From Roseateles sp. (lineage in GTDB: Bacteria > Pseudomonadota > Gammaproteobacteria > Burkholderiales > Burkholderiaceae_C), in NCBI GenBank assembly GCA_015657635.1, contig JACDQM010000180.1:23159-87158 (forward strand): a stretch of 64,000 nt of DNA. Reading direction: 5' to 3'. The notes below the pieces were generated by a model that did no database searches, was not told where the DNA came from, and saw nothing but the letters and a program-made list of their open reading frames with translations. Positions 9,138 through 24,784 of the stretch are shown here, piece after piece (within the stretch, counting starts at the first letter, position 1; each line of letters opens with the position of its first letter). A program made the translations under genes and the position numbers.

Positions 9138-9595
9138 TCGTCACCCTTCATCAGCCAGCAGGCCTTGGTGACTGCACTGCCCTTGAAGGCCGTTGTGCCT
9201 TGGGCGTTGCTCTGGTCCAGCGTGAAGGTGTGGCCTGCCGCCACGGTGCCGGTATTCCCAGTCGCCGTGACCGTATAGCCCTGCCCGCCGTTGCTGAGTG
9301 CGCAGCTGGTGGTGAACTTGCCCGCAGTGCCGAAGGTGACGGTGCCGTTGCCGCAACTGGCGGCGCCGTAGCTGCGGTTGTCCTGGTAGAACTGCTCCAG
9401 CTTGATGCGCGCGCTGGCCAGCGCCGAGGTGCCCTCGGGCAGCGCACTGCGTCGCACATAGTCCTGATAGGAAGGAAGGGCGACAGCAGCCAGGATGCCG
9501 ATGATCGCGACAACGATCATCAACTCGACCAGCGTGAAGCCGCGCGAGCTGCTGGCAGGTCGACGCAAGGAAGCAAAGATGGACGAAACGCGCAT
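9131..9595 (-). CDS. pilE: Type IV pilin PilE-like
   Basis: A 154-residue type IVa pilin. The processing site is [22 protein letters not shown], with Glu at mature position 5, then [11 protein letters not shown] and a C-terminal disulfide pair ([10 protein letters not shown]). The ATG at 9595 has GAGAG upstream; earlier in-frame starts add an unlikely extension rich in Pro/Gly. It is the first gene of the operon. In Burkholderiales clusters of this order it is usually a minor pilin, but the sequence alone does not exclude a major subunit role. The 5' leader holds a GC hairpin at 9624-9649. Confidence 0.85.
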   Translation of the reverse strand: MRVSSIFASLRRPASSSRGFTLVELMIVVAIIGILAAVALPSYQDYVRRSALPEGTSALASARIKLEQFYQDNRSYGAASCGNGTVTFGTAGKFTTSCALSNGGQGYTVTATGNTGTVAAGHTFTLDQSNAQGTTAFKGSAVTKACWLMKGDEC

Positions 9596-9623
9596 GGTGA
9601 GCTCTCGGTAGTCCGGCCCGGCG

Positions 9624-9649
9624 CCCCTGGGGGCCCCCGGAACCAGGGG
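9624..9649 (-). other. GC-rich leader hairpin upstream of pilE
   Basis: CCCCTGG at 9624-9630 pairs with CCAGGGG at 9643-9649, and the loop contains a further GGGGGCCCCC palindrome. The structure ends 28 bases before the pilE start codon. A small inverted repeat, GTGC-6-GCAC, lies at 9688-9701. The stem could influence leader stability or translation; no function is known. Confidence 0.4.
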
Positions 9650-9805
9650 GATTGACGGCATTTTCGGCAGCCCCGCCACTTCATGATGTGCGAAATTGCA
9701 CGATCCGGCGGCGCTGCGAGATGGGCGGAGCCGAAGTCGCGACGAGTGGCTGCCGGGGGTAACGAACTGCTACCGGCATGCTGCCCCAAGGTGCTCATGC
9801 GTGAA

Positions 9806-9835
9806 GGCAAAAAGAAAGCCGCCCGAGGGCGGCTT
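9806..9835 (-). terminator. Rho-independent terminator of gltBD
   Basis: A nine-pair stem (AAGCCGCCC at 9816-9824 with GGGCGGCTT at 9827-9835) is followed on the minus strand by TTTCTTTTTG. It lies 24 bases after the gltD stop. The same palindrome recurs at 38133 and 63305. Confidence 0.85.
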
Positions 9836-9858
9836 CTTTGCGCAGAGGCGGGGGGCTG

Positions 9859-11325
<1,467 letters not shown>

Positions 11326-11348
11326 TTTTTCGACTCCTACTCTTTCTC

Positions 11349-16127
<4,779 letters not shown>

Positions 16128-16200
16128 TGCTATCTCCGCATCAAACATCAATGGGAGCGAATTTACTGCGGCGCAGCAAATCGAACAAGTTGGATTAAAT

Positions 16201-16211
16201 GGGGTCAGACA
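16201..16211 (+). repeat. GGGGTCAGACA motif beside the transposase unit
   Basis: An 11-base GGGGTCAGACA word lies between the gltB start and the transposase gene. The same word occurs inverted at 35731-35741. GGGGTCAGAC-like words are commonly found around REP-associated transposases; a link is inferred from proximity. Confidence 0.4.
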
Positions 16212-16244
16212 CCTTGATGTGAAAAGCCAGCAAATTGGTCAGCC

Positions 16245-16964
16245 TTAATTGGGGACAGAGTCGGCGCTGTTTGGCCTTGTGACGCCTGGCGGCCGTCCGC
16301 GCGGACGCGGGCTCACGGGGCGCAGCGCCGTCTTTGCCAGCTCGGCCAGGAATTTCGGCGAGCCCAGCGGCCAACCTTTCAGCGCCGAGTCGATCAGCGC
16401 CTGCTGCTCAGCCTCGCTGCTGCCTTCGTCCAGCCAGCGGCGGTAGTGCATTTCGCGATCGAAAGGCGTGTTGCCCAAGGCCCAATAGGCGGCCGGGTCG
16501 CTCACCAGCGGATCGCGCCGCTGGCCCACATGGTGCTGGCAGCTGGACCAGGGATAGTCCGCCGGCCCCAGCACCAGACCAGCGCGCACCGGGTTGAGCT
16601 CGATGCAGCGCATGGCGGGCAGCAGATGGACCGAGGGCTCCAGCGGCGCCGCGCGGTAGCGCCCTTCCCACAAGGTGCCACTGCGGCCGTGGCGCCGGTT
16701 GAAGGCAGCCACATAGCGGCGGCCCAGCGACTGCATCATGCGGCCCAGGCCCGCGTCGGTGCTGGGCGTCAGCAGCAGATGCAGGTGGTTGTCCATCAGC
16801 ACATAGGCATGGATCGCCACCTTGTGCGTGGCGGCGCATTCCTGCAGCGCAGCCAGCAAGGTGCGGCGATCCTCGTCGTCCAGCACGATGGGCTGGCGGT
16901 TGTTGCCGCGGTGGATCAGGTGCTGGGTCAGCCCGGCCTGGGCCAGGCGGGGAAGTCTTGCCAT
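16245..16964 (-). CDS. REP-associated tyrosine transposase (Y1/HUH family)
   Basis: A 239-residue single-strand transposase of the IS200/RAYT type. HLIHRGNNRQPI at residues 15-26 is the usual family opening. H60-L-H62 in MDNHLHLLLTP is the metal-binding HUH motif, and Y84 in GRRYVAAFNRRHG is the probable catalytic tyrosine. The Arg/Pro-rich C-terminal tail (RPVSPRPRGRPPG) is typical of RAYTs. The gene appears intact. It is flanked by inverted GGGGACAGA-containing ends at 16247-16269 (inside the last codons) and 16978-16996. Such genes are usually domesticated, acting on short palindromic repeats. It sits between gltB and dgt, all on the same strand. Confidence 0.85.
   Translation of the reverse strand: MARLPRLAQAGLTQHLIHRGNNRQPIVLDDEDRRTLLAALQECAATHKVAIHAYVLMDNHLHLLLTPSTDAGLGRMMQSLGRRYVAAFNRRHGRSGTLWEGRYRAAPLEPSVHLLPAMRCIELNPVRAGLVLGPADYPWSSCQHHVGQRRDPLVSDPAAYWALGNTPFDREMHYRRWLDEGSSEAEQQALIDSALKGWPLGSPKFLAELAKTALRPVSPRPRGRPPGVTRPNSADSVPN
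16247..16269 (+). repeat. Left inverted end of the transposase unit
   Basis: It contains ATTGGGGACAGAGTCG and ends in CTG, overlapping the 3' end of the transposase CDS. Its inverted partner is at 16978-16996, identical over GGGGACAGA and TCG with one or two differences elsewhere. Confidence 0.6.
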
Positions 16965-16977
16965 GGGGTACAGCCTT

Positions 16978-16996
16978 CAGCGAGTCTGTCCCCATT
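16978..16996 (-). repeat. Right inverted end of the transposase unit
   Basis: Read on the minus strand it is AATGGGGACAGACTCGCTG, the inverted copy of 16247-16269. It lies between the dgt stop and the transposase start, marking the other edge of a unit of about 750 bases. Confidence 0.6.
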
Positions 16997-17011
16997 ATCT
17001 GCTGGGCGCGC

Positions 17012-18142
17012 TCAGCCCAGCAGCCGCTGCCCTGTCAGCCGCTCATGCTCGCGCATCGCGAAGCGATCGGTCATGCCGGCGATGTAGTCGGCGCAGGCCC
17101 GCGCATGGCTGGCGCTGTCAGCAAAATCCGGCGGCAGGCGCTGCGGGTCATTCATATAAATCTCGAACAACTCGCGCAGGATCTGCTCGGCGCTGGCGCG
17201 CTTGCCCTGCACCTGCGGATGGCGGTAGAGGCTGGCGAACAGGAAGCGCTTGAGCTCGCTGCTCTGGGCGCGCATCGGCGCACTGAAGCGCAGCAGCGGC
17301 GGTGCGCGCCGCACCGCATCGATATCGGGCGGCTGCAGCTCGTTCAAGGCGGCGCGGGTGGTGTCGATGATGTCGTAGACCTGGTCGGACAACATGCGGC
17401 GAATCGTCTCGAACAGCAGACGCTTGCCCGTGAGCTGCGGGTGGTCGGCCAGCGTGCTGCGCAGGTAGCGCTGCACCAGCGGCACGGCCTCCAGCTGTTC
17501 CAGCGTCAGCAGGCCGGAGCGCACGCCATCGTCGATGTCATGGGCGTTGTAGGCCACCTCGTCGGCCAGATTGCAGAGTTGCGCCTCCAGGCTGGGCTGC
17601 TGGCCGTTGAGAAAACGCCAGGCCACGCCAGCAGGTTCCTGCGCCTCCAGCAACTCGGCATTGCGGCGGCTGCAGTGCTTGAGGATGCCCTCGCGGCTCT
17701 CGAAGGTCAGGTTGAGTCCATCGAAATCCGGGTAGCGCAACTCCAGCCGGTCGACCACACGCAGCGACTGCAGGTTGTGCTCGAAGCCGCCATGGGCCTT
17801 CATGCATTCGTCCAGCACGTCCTGCCCGGCATGGCCGAAAGGCGTGTGGCCCAGGTCATGCGCCAGCGCGATGGTCTCGATCAAGTCCTCGTCCAGGCCC
17901 AGGCTGCGGCCGATCGAGCGGCCCAGCTGAGCCACCTCCAGCGAATGCGTCAGACGCGTGCGGAACAGATCGCCTTCGTGATTCAGAAACACCTGTGTCT
18001 TGTAGACCAGGCGCCGGAAGGCGCTGCTGTGCACGATGCGGTCTCGGTCGCGCTGGTACTCGCTGCGCGTTGGCGCGGCCGGCTCAGGATGGCGGCGGCC
18101 GCGGCTCTGGGCGGGATCGGCAGCGCAGGCGGCCCGGGTCAT
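17012..18142 (-). CDS. dgt: Deoxyguanosinetriphosphate triphosphohydrolase-like HD protein
   Basis: A 376-residue HD-domain dNTPase that hydrolyses dNTPs to nucleoside and tripolyphosphate. RDRDRIVHSSAFRRLVYKTQ is the family entry motif. The metal site is spread over RLTHSLEVAQ, ALAHDLGHTPFGH and a later CNLADEVAYNAHDIDD. The length suits the shorter dNTPase class rather than the 505-residue E. coli Dgt. The ATG at 18142 is seven bases after the aroB stop; an upstream in-frame start would overlap aroB. It is the last gene of the pilM-aroKB-dgt run. Confidence 0.9.
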   Translation of the reverse strand: MTRAACAADPAQSRGRRHPEPAAPTRSEYQRDRDRIVHSSAFRRLVYKTQVFLNHEGDLFRTRLTHSLEVAQLGRSIGRSLGLDEDLIETIALAHDLGHTPFGHAGQDVLDECMKAHGGFEHNLQSLRVVDRLELRYPDFDGLNLTFESREGILKHCSRRNAELLEAQEPAGVAWRFLNGQQPSLEAQLCNLADEVAYNAHDIDDGVRSGLLTLEQLEAVPLVQRYLRSTLADHPQLTGKRLLFETIRRMLSDQVYDIIDTTRAALNELQPPDIDAVRRAPPLLRFSAPMRAQSSELKRFLFASLYRHPQVQGKRASAEQILRELFEIYMNDPQRLPPDFADSASHARACADYIAGMTDRFAMREHERLTGQRLLG

Positions 18143-18149
18143 GTCGCGC

Positions 18150-19235
18150 TCAGCCGCAGTGCGCTTCAAGCACCTGGGCCACCAGCGCATCGTCCACGCT
18201 GTGCATGCCGGCGCGGCCGAGGGCCTCGATCAGAACGAAGCGTATCGCCCCGCCCTCAGACTTCTTGTCCACGCGCATCAGCTGGAGATAGCGCTCCAGC
18301 CCCAGCTTCGGTGCGACGGTCGGCAACCCGGCGCGCTCAACGATGCGCTGCATGCGCTCAACAAAATCTGCCGGCATCAGCCCGGCTCGCGCCGACAGAT
18401 CGGCGGCCAGCACCATGCCGCAGCCTACCGCTTCGCCATGCAGCCACTCGCCGTAACCCAGGCCGGTCTCGATCGCATGGCCGAAGGTGTGGCCGAAGTT
18501 AAGGATGGCGCGCAAGCCCTGCTCTCGTTCGTCCTGCCCCACCACCCAGGCCTTGATCTCGCAGCTGCGTTTCACGGCGTGGGCCAGTGCTGACTTGTCG
18601 CGTGCCATCAGCGCGTCGATATTGAGCTCGATCCAGGTCAGGAACTCGGCATCGGCGATGGGCCCGTACTTGATGACCTCGGCCAGGCCGGCTGACAGCT
18701 CGCGCTGCGGCAGCGTGTCCAGCGTGTCGAGATCGGCAATCACACGCACCGGCTGGTAAAAGGCGCCGATCATGTTCTTGCCCAGCGGATGGTTGATGGC
18801 GGTCTTGCCGCCCACCGAGGAATCCACCTGCGACAAGAGCGTGGTTGGCACCTGCACGAAGGGCACGCCACGCATATAGATCGCAGCGGCAAAGCCGGTC
18901 ATATCGCCAATCACGCCGCCACCGAGCGCAAACAACACGGTCTTGCGGTCGCAGGCCTGGGCCAACAGGTGGTCGCAGATCTGGTTCAGCGAGGCCCAGC
19001 CCTTGTGCTGCTCGCCGTCCTTCAGGACCACGGCATCGACGCGACCATAGTGTGCTTGCAGCTGGCTGCGCAAGGCTTCCAGATAGAGCGGCGCCACAGC
19101 GTCGTTGGTGACGATCACGGCCGCTGCGGCGCGCGGCAGGCCTTGCCAGCTGTTAGGGTCGGCCAGCAGACCGGAACCGATATGGATGTCGTAGCTGCGC
19201 TCATCCAGCGCAATGGGGACCGTGATGCGATTCAT
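18150..19235 (-). CDS. aroB: 3-dehydroquinate synthase
   Basis: A 361-residue second enzyme of the shikimate pathway, turning DAHP into 3-dehydroquinate with NAD and a divalent metal. [22 protein letters not shown] and [20 protein letters not shown] are the substrate/NAD motifs. The metal ligands sit in [13 protein letters not shown] and [11 protein letters not shown]. The start at 19235 ([10 protein letters not shown]) matches the usual N-terminus. It lies 43 bases after aroK, the standard aroK-aroB pair beside pilMNOPQ in proteobacteria. Confidence 0.97.
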   Translation of the reverse strand: MNRITVPIALDERSYDIHIGSGLLADPNSWQGLPRAAAAVIVTNDAVAPLYLEALRSQLQAHYGRVDAVVLKDGEQHKGWASLNQICDHLLAQACDRKTVLFALGGGVIGDMTGFAAAIYMRGVPFVQVPTTLLSQVDSSVGGKTAINHPLGKNMIGAFYQPVRVIADLDTLDTLPQRELSAGLAEVIKYGPIADAEFLTWIELNIDALMARDKSALAHAVKRSCEIKAWVVGQDEREQGLRAILNFGHTFGHAIETGLGYGEWLHGEAVGCGMVLAADLSARAGLMPADFVERMQRIVERAGLPTVAPKLGLERYLQLMRVDKKSEGGAIRFVLIEALGRAGMHSVDDALVAQVLEAHCG

Positions 19236-19278
19236 GCGCCAAGTGTACGGGCGCACCGGATGCACACTCGGGGCGCGT

Positions 19279-19842
19279 TCAGCCCTTCTTCTCGGCGCCA
19301 ACCGTCGCGGCCACGCGCTCCGGGCTGACCAAGCCAGCCAGCTCCAGCTGCATCAACACCATATTGACCAAGGCATGGACCGAGGGGCGCCCGGTCTCCA
19401 TCACGTAATGCGCGGTCTGGCGGTACAGCGGGTCACGCTGGGCATACAGCTCGCGCAGCTTCTTCTGCGGATCACGCACCTGCAACAAGGGGCGCTTGGT
19501 GTCGTAGCGCAGACGACGAAACAGCTCATCGGGCGATGAGCGCAGATAGACCACCGTGGCGCCGTCATGCAGGGCACGTCGATTCTCCTCACGAAGAACC
19601 GCACCACCACCGGTGGCCAGCACGATTTCATCGTCCCCGCTGACGAGGCCCCGGATGACCGAAGCCTCGACGGCTCGGAACGCCGCTTCGCCTTCACGAT
19701 CAAAGAAGCTGCGGATGCTCTCGCCCAGCTGCTTCTCTATCTCGGCGTCGGAGTCCAGGCAAGGGACTCCAAGCTGGCGCGCCAGTTGCGCGCCTACGGT
19801 TGACTTGCCACTGCCGGGCATGCCGACAAGGGCAATCTTCAT
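19279..19842 (-). CDS. aroK: Shikimate kinase
   Basis: A 187-residue kinase that phosphorylates shikimate. It has a Walker [10 protein letters not shown] at 7-15, the shikimate-binding DSDAEIE (about 31-37) and [11 protein letters not shown], and the lid region YDTKRPLL. Its ATG shares one base with the TGA of the upstream Ig-like lipoprotein gene (TGATG), which suggests coupled translation. Length is normal for the family, with a slightly long C-terminus. Confidence 0.96.
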   Translation of the reverse strand: MKIALVGMPGSGKSTVGAQLARQLGVPCLDSDAEIEKQLGESIRSFFDREGEAAFRAVEASVIRGLVSGDDEIVLATGGGAVLREENRRALHDGATVVYLRSSPDELFRRLRYDTKRPLLQVRDPQKKLRELYAQRDPLYRQTAHYVMETGRPSVHALVNMVLMQLELAGLVSPERVAATVGAEKKG

Positions 19843-22000
19843 CAGTTGCTGCAGGCTGAATAGCCGGCCGGAGCGGCATTGCGGCTCAGGAACTGCGAAT
19901 AGGTCGACACCAGCCCGCTGGGCGACTTGAAGCTGATCGAGATGGTGCCCGAGCTGGTCACGTCATCGAACTTGTAGCTCACTGCCGCGCCGGTCGGCGT
20001 CGAAGTACTCGGCACAGGTGTTCCACCCAGCACGGTCACCGATAGGCCGGAAGTAGCGGCTGCGGTGATCACAGTGCCTGCGGCGACCGGGTTATAGGCG
20101 ACCGGGTTCGCGTCAGCCACCGTAAAGGTCAGCACGTCAGCCGCGCCGACACCGTACAAACCAGCCACGCCAAAGAGGCGGTAATCCGTCTTTTGCGCGA
20201 CGTCGTCGACGTAGTGCGTCGTCAGACTCAGTGCGGCCGTACAGCTGCCACCTGTGCCTTGGGCATTGGGGTGCCATGCCGTGCCCCACAGCGGACGCGC
20301 CGATGAGGTGGAGAAGATGGTCTGCACCGCACGACGCACGTAGATCGGCTTTGCACTGCGCGCCCAGGTCTGGCTGCAGGTGCCGGGACGCGAGGGAATG
20401 CTGACGCCGGTCGCCAGCAAGGCCGACGGCGAAGCCAAGCATTCTTTGGTGCCATCCCCCGTGGTGCCCGAGATGAACTGATCTTCGGCACTGAAGTAGA
20501 AGTTGTCGAACTTGCGGTCCAGGAAGATGTCACCCAGGTCCTGGAACAGCTCGCCATCGTCATAGGTGTTGTTGCCATTGAGGTCGAGGAAGGACTTCTC
20601 GCCCAAGGCATAGGCCACCACCGTCACACGGCCATCGGTCGGCACCGGATCTGCGGTCACGAAGTTGGCCGTGGTCGAAGCGATGCCCTTGTCAGAGGTG
20701 GCTGTCTGCTTGATGGCCTGGATCTGGCCGCCTTCGGTGACGAAGTTGATGGCCGTACCATCCGGCACCGGGTTGCCCAGGCGATCCGACGCGATCACCG
20801 TGTAGGTGTTCGGAGTGCCCTGGAGGTTGTAGCCCTCGATATTGATCGTGCCCTGTGCCATCGAGAAATTCAGCTGCGAAGGCAGGCCGACTGCCACGGC
20901 CAGCACGCTGGAGACCGTGGAGATGCTGCTGCCCTGCAGCGTTGCCTTGATGCGCACAGGCGTCGGCACCGTGCCCGAGTTGACGCGGACGATGACCTTG
21001 CCCTCGCTATCGGTGCTCTTGCTCACCGAAGTGCTGCCGCCATCCAGCGTCAGACCACCGACCAGGACGGTCGGCTCCAGCACCACAGTCTGGCCCGGCA
21101 GACCATTGTTGTTGGCGTCCTTGACCTGGAAGATGACGTTGGAGTTCTCGACCAGGCCGGAGCCACGCAGGTAGATGTTCGACGGGCTGGCCGACACGAA
21201 GCCGATGCTCGAGGCCAGCGGGGAGCTGACCGGCAGCGTCAGCGACTGCGTCAAGGTCGTCCCGGCCACCGAGATCTGCAGGTTCTCAGAACTCGCCACC
21301 GCTCCACAGCCGCCATCGCGGAAGGTGAAGGTAGCGCGCCCCGTCGTGGTGGTTTGGCTGGCCGGCGTGATCGTGCCCTTGCCAGCGGTCGTGCATGAAG
21401 ACGTGATGGCGATGCTCACCGCGCTGTTCGCGCTGGTGCCAGCCAAAGCCACCGTCAGATTGGCCTGGCCATAGGCCGACAGGTTCGCAACATCCGAGGT
21501 GAAGGACGAAATCGTCACGTTCGTTGCTGTCAGCTGGAAGCCGGTCTTGGCCGAGTATTCCTTCTCCAGATAGCTGATAGTCGCCTTGACCGAGTCCGCA
21601 CCGGCCGTCGTCGACTGCGCAGGAGACAGCACGACCGAAGCCACGCCGTTTGCATCAGTCAATGCAGAGGGAGCGCTGAAGGCACCCAGGCCAGCATCCG
21701 TCGTGAACTTCACGACCAGGCCGGGAATGGCCGAACCGGCCTTGTTCTTGACGGTTGCTGTGACGGTTGCCGGCGCGCCGGCTGTCACGGTGGTTGAACT
21801 GAGGGCCAGGCTCACAGTGGCCGCATCCGTTACGGTCGATCCCCCCCCCGTGCCACCACCGCTCGAGCCACCGCCGCCGCCACCGACCAGCGGTCACCCG
21901 CAGAGCCACCACCGCCGCCGCAGGCGCTCAACAGCGCTACCAGGACGAATCCCGCCACAGCGCGCAGCGAAGCGGACTTCATCGCATACATCTTGTTCAT
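19842..22000 (-). pseudogene. Ig-like (Big_1/invasin-type) lipoprotein gene with a frameshift
   Basis: The ATG at 22000 (GGAG upstream) starts a signal peptide ending in the lipobox LLSAC, followed by Gly-rich residues. That frame then stops at a TAA 19-27 bases before 21815. The remaining 657 residues lie in another frame: several Ig-like repeats of the bacterial Big_1 kind (ALTDANGVASVVLSPAQ; STDSEGKVIVRVNSG) and a calcium-loop-like DLNGNNTYDDGE. A single missing base near 21892, or one extra G in the nine-G tract at 21841-21849, would join the two. A Gly/Ser linker that reads in the downstream frame favours the first. Placement between pilQ and aroK, with a TGATG overlap to aroK, suggests an outer-membrane or surface lipoprotein expressed with the pilus genes. 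No specific function is known. Confidence 0.7.
21841..21849 (-). repeat. Nine-base homopolymer (C on plus, G on minus)
   Basis: It lies inside the 5' part of the Ig-like lipoprotein gene, just after the lipobox-linked region. A change from nine to ten bases would place the signal peptide in frame with the Ig-like body. It is therefore either a slippage-prone phase-variation site or a place prone to sequencing error. Confidence 0.6.
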
Positions 22001-22055
22001 TTCATCTGACTCCTGCTTTGCACACCCGGTATTCCGGTGCGTGCACCTCCCTTGA

Positions 22056-24236
22056 TCAGCGGACCGTCACGCGATCACTGACCACCTTGGGGGTAAGAAA
22101 AATCAACAGTTCGGTCTTGGTCGAGATCCGCGCCTTGTTCTTGAAGAGATTGCCCATGATGGGCACATCACCCAGCAAGGGCACCTTGGAGATGTCTTCG
22201 CGCTCGTCCTGCGTATAGATGCCACCGATCACGACGGTGCCGCCGTTCTCGACCAGCACCTGCGTCTTGACATGCTTGTTGTTGATCGCATAGCCCTGAG
22301 GCGTGAGCGTGCCGCGGCTGTCCTTGTTGACGTCCACGTCCAGAATCACATTGCCCTCCGGCGTGATCTGCGGCGTGACTTCAAGCTTCAGCACCGCCTT
22401 CTTGAACTGAATCGAGGTCGCGCCGCTAGAGGTGGCGACCTGGTAAGGCAGTTCCTCACCCTGCTCGATCAAGGCCTTGACCTGATCGGCTGTGATCACG
22501 CGCGGGCTGGACACGATCTTGCCCTTGCCATCGGCCTCCAGTGCGGACAGTTCCAGGTTCAGGAAGCGGTTGGCACCGGCGCTGAATAGCGACAGTGCGA
22601 ACGAGGCCGCATTGGCGCCACCAAAGCTGTCCGACGACACATTGGCCGGCAGGTTGACGAAGTTGCTGTTGGAGAAGCTCTGCGCCGGGCCTTGATTGGT
22701 CTGAGCACCGACCGCCGTCTGGTTGCCGCCAATCGTCACATAGCTGTTGCCGCCAACGTTGTAGCCCGGGATGCCGCCTTGCAGACCACGCAGGTCCTGC
22801 GAGCCCAGCTTGACACCCAGTGCGCGACCGAACTTGTCATCGGCCTCGACGATGCGGGCCTCGATCAGCACCTGGCGAACCGGGATGTCGATCTTGGCGA
22901 TCATGGCCTGGATCTCTTCGAGCTTGGACGGAATGTCGGTGACGAAGAGCTGGTTGGTCCGAGTCTCGAAGATGACGCTGCCACGGGTCGACAGGATGCG
23001 GGCACTGCCCTGCCCTGCGCCACCGCCGCTCTGGCCACTGGATTGCCCTGTCAGCCCCTTGGCCACTTCCTCGGCCTTGGTGTAGTTCAGCTGGAAGGAC
23101 TGGGTGCGCACCGGCTCAAGCTGGGCAATCTGGGCCTTGGCCTCCAGATCCATCTTCTCCTTGGCAGCCAATTCGTCCTTGGGCGCAATCCACAGCACAT
23201 TGCCGTTCTTGCGCAGGCCCAGACCCTTGGCTTGCATGATGATGTCAAGGGCCTGATCCCAGGGCACATCCTTCAAGCGCAGCGTGACACTGCCGGTGAC
23301 CGTGTCACTGGTGACGACGTTGAAGTTGGTGAAGTCGGCGATGACCTGCAGCAGGGCACGCACTTCGATGTTCTGGAAGTTCAGCGACAGCTTGTCGCCG
23401 GCAAAGCCCGGGCCTTGCGTCAGCTTATTCGGATCGACCTTCTGCGGGCGCACCTCCAGCACGAACTGGTTGTCGCTCTGGTAGGCGCTGTGCTCCCAGG
23501 CGCCCTTGGGCTCAACGACCATGCGCACGCGGTCGCCATTCTGCGAGGTAGAGATGGTCTGCACCGGGGTGCCGAAGTCCGTCACGTCCAGGCGGCGGCG
23601 CAGTTGCTCCGGCACGCTGGAGCGCAGGAACTCGACCACCAGGGCCTGGCCCTGCTGCTGGATGTCCACGCCGACCTGATTGCTGGGCAGATTGACGATC
23701 ACCCGACCCGTGCCATCCTGGCCGCGACGGAAGTCAATGTCTTGCAACGCTTGCGGCGTGCGGTTCAGGCTCTGTGCAAAGTGCAGTGGCTCGCTGGCCG
23801 CCGCTGCTGCCGCCGCGGGCGCCGGTGCAGACTCCAGCACCAAGACCAGCGCCTTGTCCTGCAACTCGGCCCGGTAGCCCGACGCTGCGCGAAGGTTCAG
23901 CACGAGGCGAGTGCGCTCACCCGCCTGCGCAACATTGGCCGAGCGCAGATTGCCCTGGTTGATCTCGACCACGCTGCGCCCCATGGCATTGCTGACACCG
24001 GGCAGGTCGATCGCGATGCGCGGCGGTGTTTGCACCGTGAAGCCGCGCGGCAATTCGCTCAGCGATTCGCTGAGCTCGATGCGTACGACTTCTGCGCCCG
24101 CCTGCTGGACGCTGCTGATGGAGCGAATGCTGTTGTTCTGCGCCAGCGCGGAGGCGGAGCAAACAATCCCGAGGCCAAAGGCCCATGCCAAGGCGCGCCA
24201 GTGGCTCATCCGCGAAATCTCCTGGGTATGTTTCAT
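22056..24236 (-). CDS. pilQ: Type IV pilus secretin PilQ
   Basis: A 726-residue outer-membrane secretin with a signal peptide ending near SASALAQ. Two AMIN domains (about residues 35-260) bind peptidoglycan. A short STN/N0 domain follows (LSLNFQNIEVRALLQVIADF), then N1 (LEEIQAMIAKIDIPVRQVLI) and the secretin core ending in VPLLGDVPIMGNLFKN and LLIFLTPKVV. The ATG at 24236 overlaps the pilP stop as ATGA. A Gly/Ser loop rich in SGQSGGG lies before the secretin core. It forms the pore through which the pilus passes. Confidence 0.96.
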   Translation of the reverse strand: MKHTQEISRMSHWRALAWAFGLGIVCSASALAQNNSIRSISSVQQAGAEVVRIELSESLSELPRGFTVQTPPRIAIDLPGVSNAMGRSVVEINQGNLRSANVAQAGERTRLVLNLRAASGYRAELQDKALVLVLESAPAPAAAAAAASEPLHFAQSLNRTPQALQDIDFRRGQDGTGRVIVNLPSNQVGVDIQQQGQALVVEFLRSSVPEQLRRRLDVTDFGTPVQTISTSQNGDRVRMVVEPKGAWEHSAYQSDNQFVLEVRPQKVDPNKLTQGPGFAGDKLSLNFQNIEVRALLQVIADFTNFNVVTSDTVTGSVTLRLKDVPWDQALDIIMQAKGLGLRKNGNVLWIAPKDELAAKEKMDLEAKAQIAQLEPVRTQSFQLNYTKAEEVAKGLTGQSSGQSGGGAGQGSARILSTRGSVIFETRTNQLFVTDIPSKLEEIQAMIAKIDIPVRQVLIEARIVEADDKFGRALGVKLGSQDLRGLQGGIPGYNVGGNSYVTIGGNQTAVGAQTNQGPAQSFSNSNFVNLPANVSSDSFGGANAASFALSLFSAGANRFLNLELSALEADGKGKIVSSPRVITADQVKALIEQGEELPYQVATSSGATSIQFKKAVLKLEVTPQITPEGNVILDVDVNKDSRGTLTPQGYAINNKHVKTQVLVENGGTVVIGGIYTQDEREDISKVPLLGDVPIMGNLFKNKARISTKTELLIFLTPKVVSDRVTVR

Positions 24237-24784
24237 CGTCCCTTCTCCTGCAGCTGGAGGGTACTGGTGCGTTCTATCCATTCGCCCGCAGCGTCCTGGA
24301 CGACTTCTCGCAAATTGATCTCGGTCTCGCTGATCTGGGTCACCCGGCCGAAGTTCTGTCCGAGGTAGTCACCCGCCTTCACTTGATGCAGCAGGTTGTC
24401 CACTTTCAGCAGCGCAAAGCGCTTGCCTTGCCGGGTCAGGCTTCCGACCATCGACATGCTGTCCAGCGGGAAGGCTTCCAGAGGCTCGCGCCGCCGGCTC
24501 ATCTCAGCGGTGAGCAGGGAGTTGGGCTGGGTGGCCTCCTGCTTGATCGCGACGCTCAACTTCTGGGCGCTAAAGGGATCAACGCCCGTGCCCGCTTCGT
24601 AGGCCTGCGGAAGAAACTTCTTGGGCGGTACCAGCGGCTGGGCTGTTGGGCGGGCCTGCTTGCGCTCCTGCTCCATCCATTGCTGGAGCTCGTCAAGATC
24701 GGCAGCGCAGCCGCTCAAACCGAGCGTCAGCACCACGAGCAGCAAGGGCGAAGCCCCGCGTTTGAGCAACATCGGCGCGCGCAT
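24233..24784 (-). CDS. pilP: Type IV pilus alignment lipoprotein PilP
   Basis: A 183-residue lipoprotein. The signal peptide ends in the lipobox LGLSGC (Cys at about 26). A disordered Pro-rich stretch follows, then the C-terminal beta domain (VDPFSAQKL; SLTRQGKRFALLKVD; GDYLGQNFGRV) that contacts PilQ. The ATG at 24784 shares a base with the pilO stop (TGATG); a GTG one codon earlier is possible. It links the inner-membrane PilN-PilO complex to the secretin. Confidence 0.93.
   Translation of the reverse strand: MRAPMLLKRGASPLLLVVLTLGLSGCAADLDELQQWMEQERKQARPTAQPLVPPKKFLPQAYEAGTGVDPFSAQKLSVAIKQEATQPNSLLTAEMSRRREPLEAFPLDSMSMVGSLTRQGKRFALLKVDNLLHQVKAGDYLGQNFGRVTQISETEINLREVVQDAAGEWIERTSTLQLQEKGR

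Noticed and set aside
9596..9800. Sigma-54 promoter for pilE
   Set aside because: No GG-N10-GC pair of the right form was found upstream of pilE on the minus strand.
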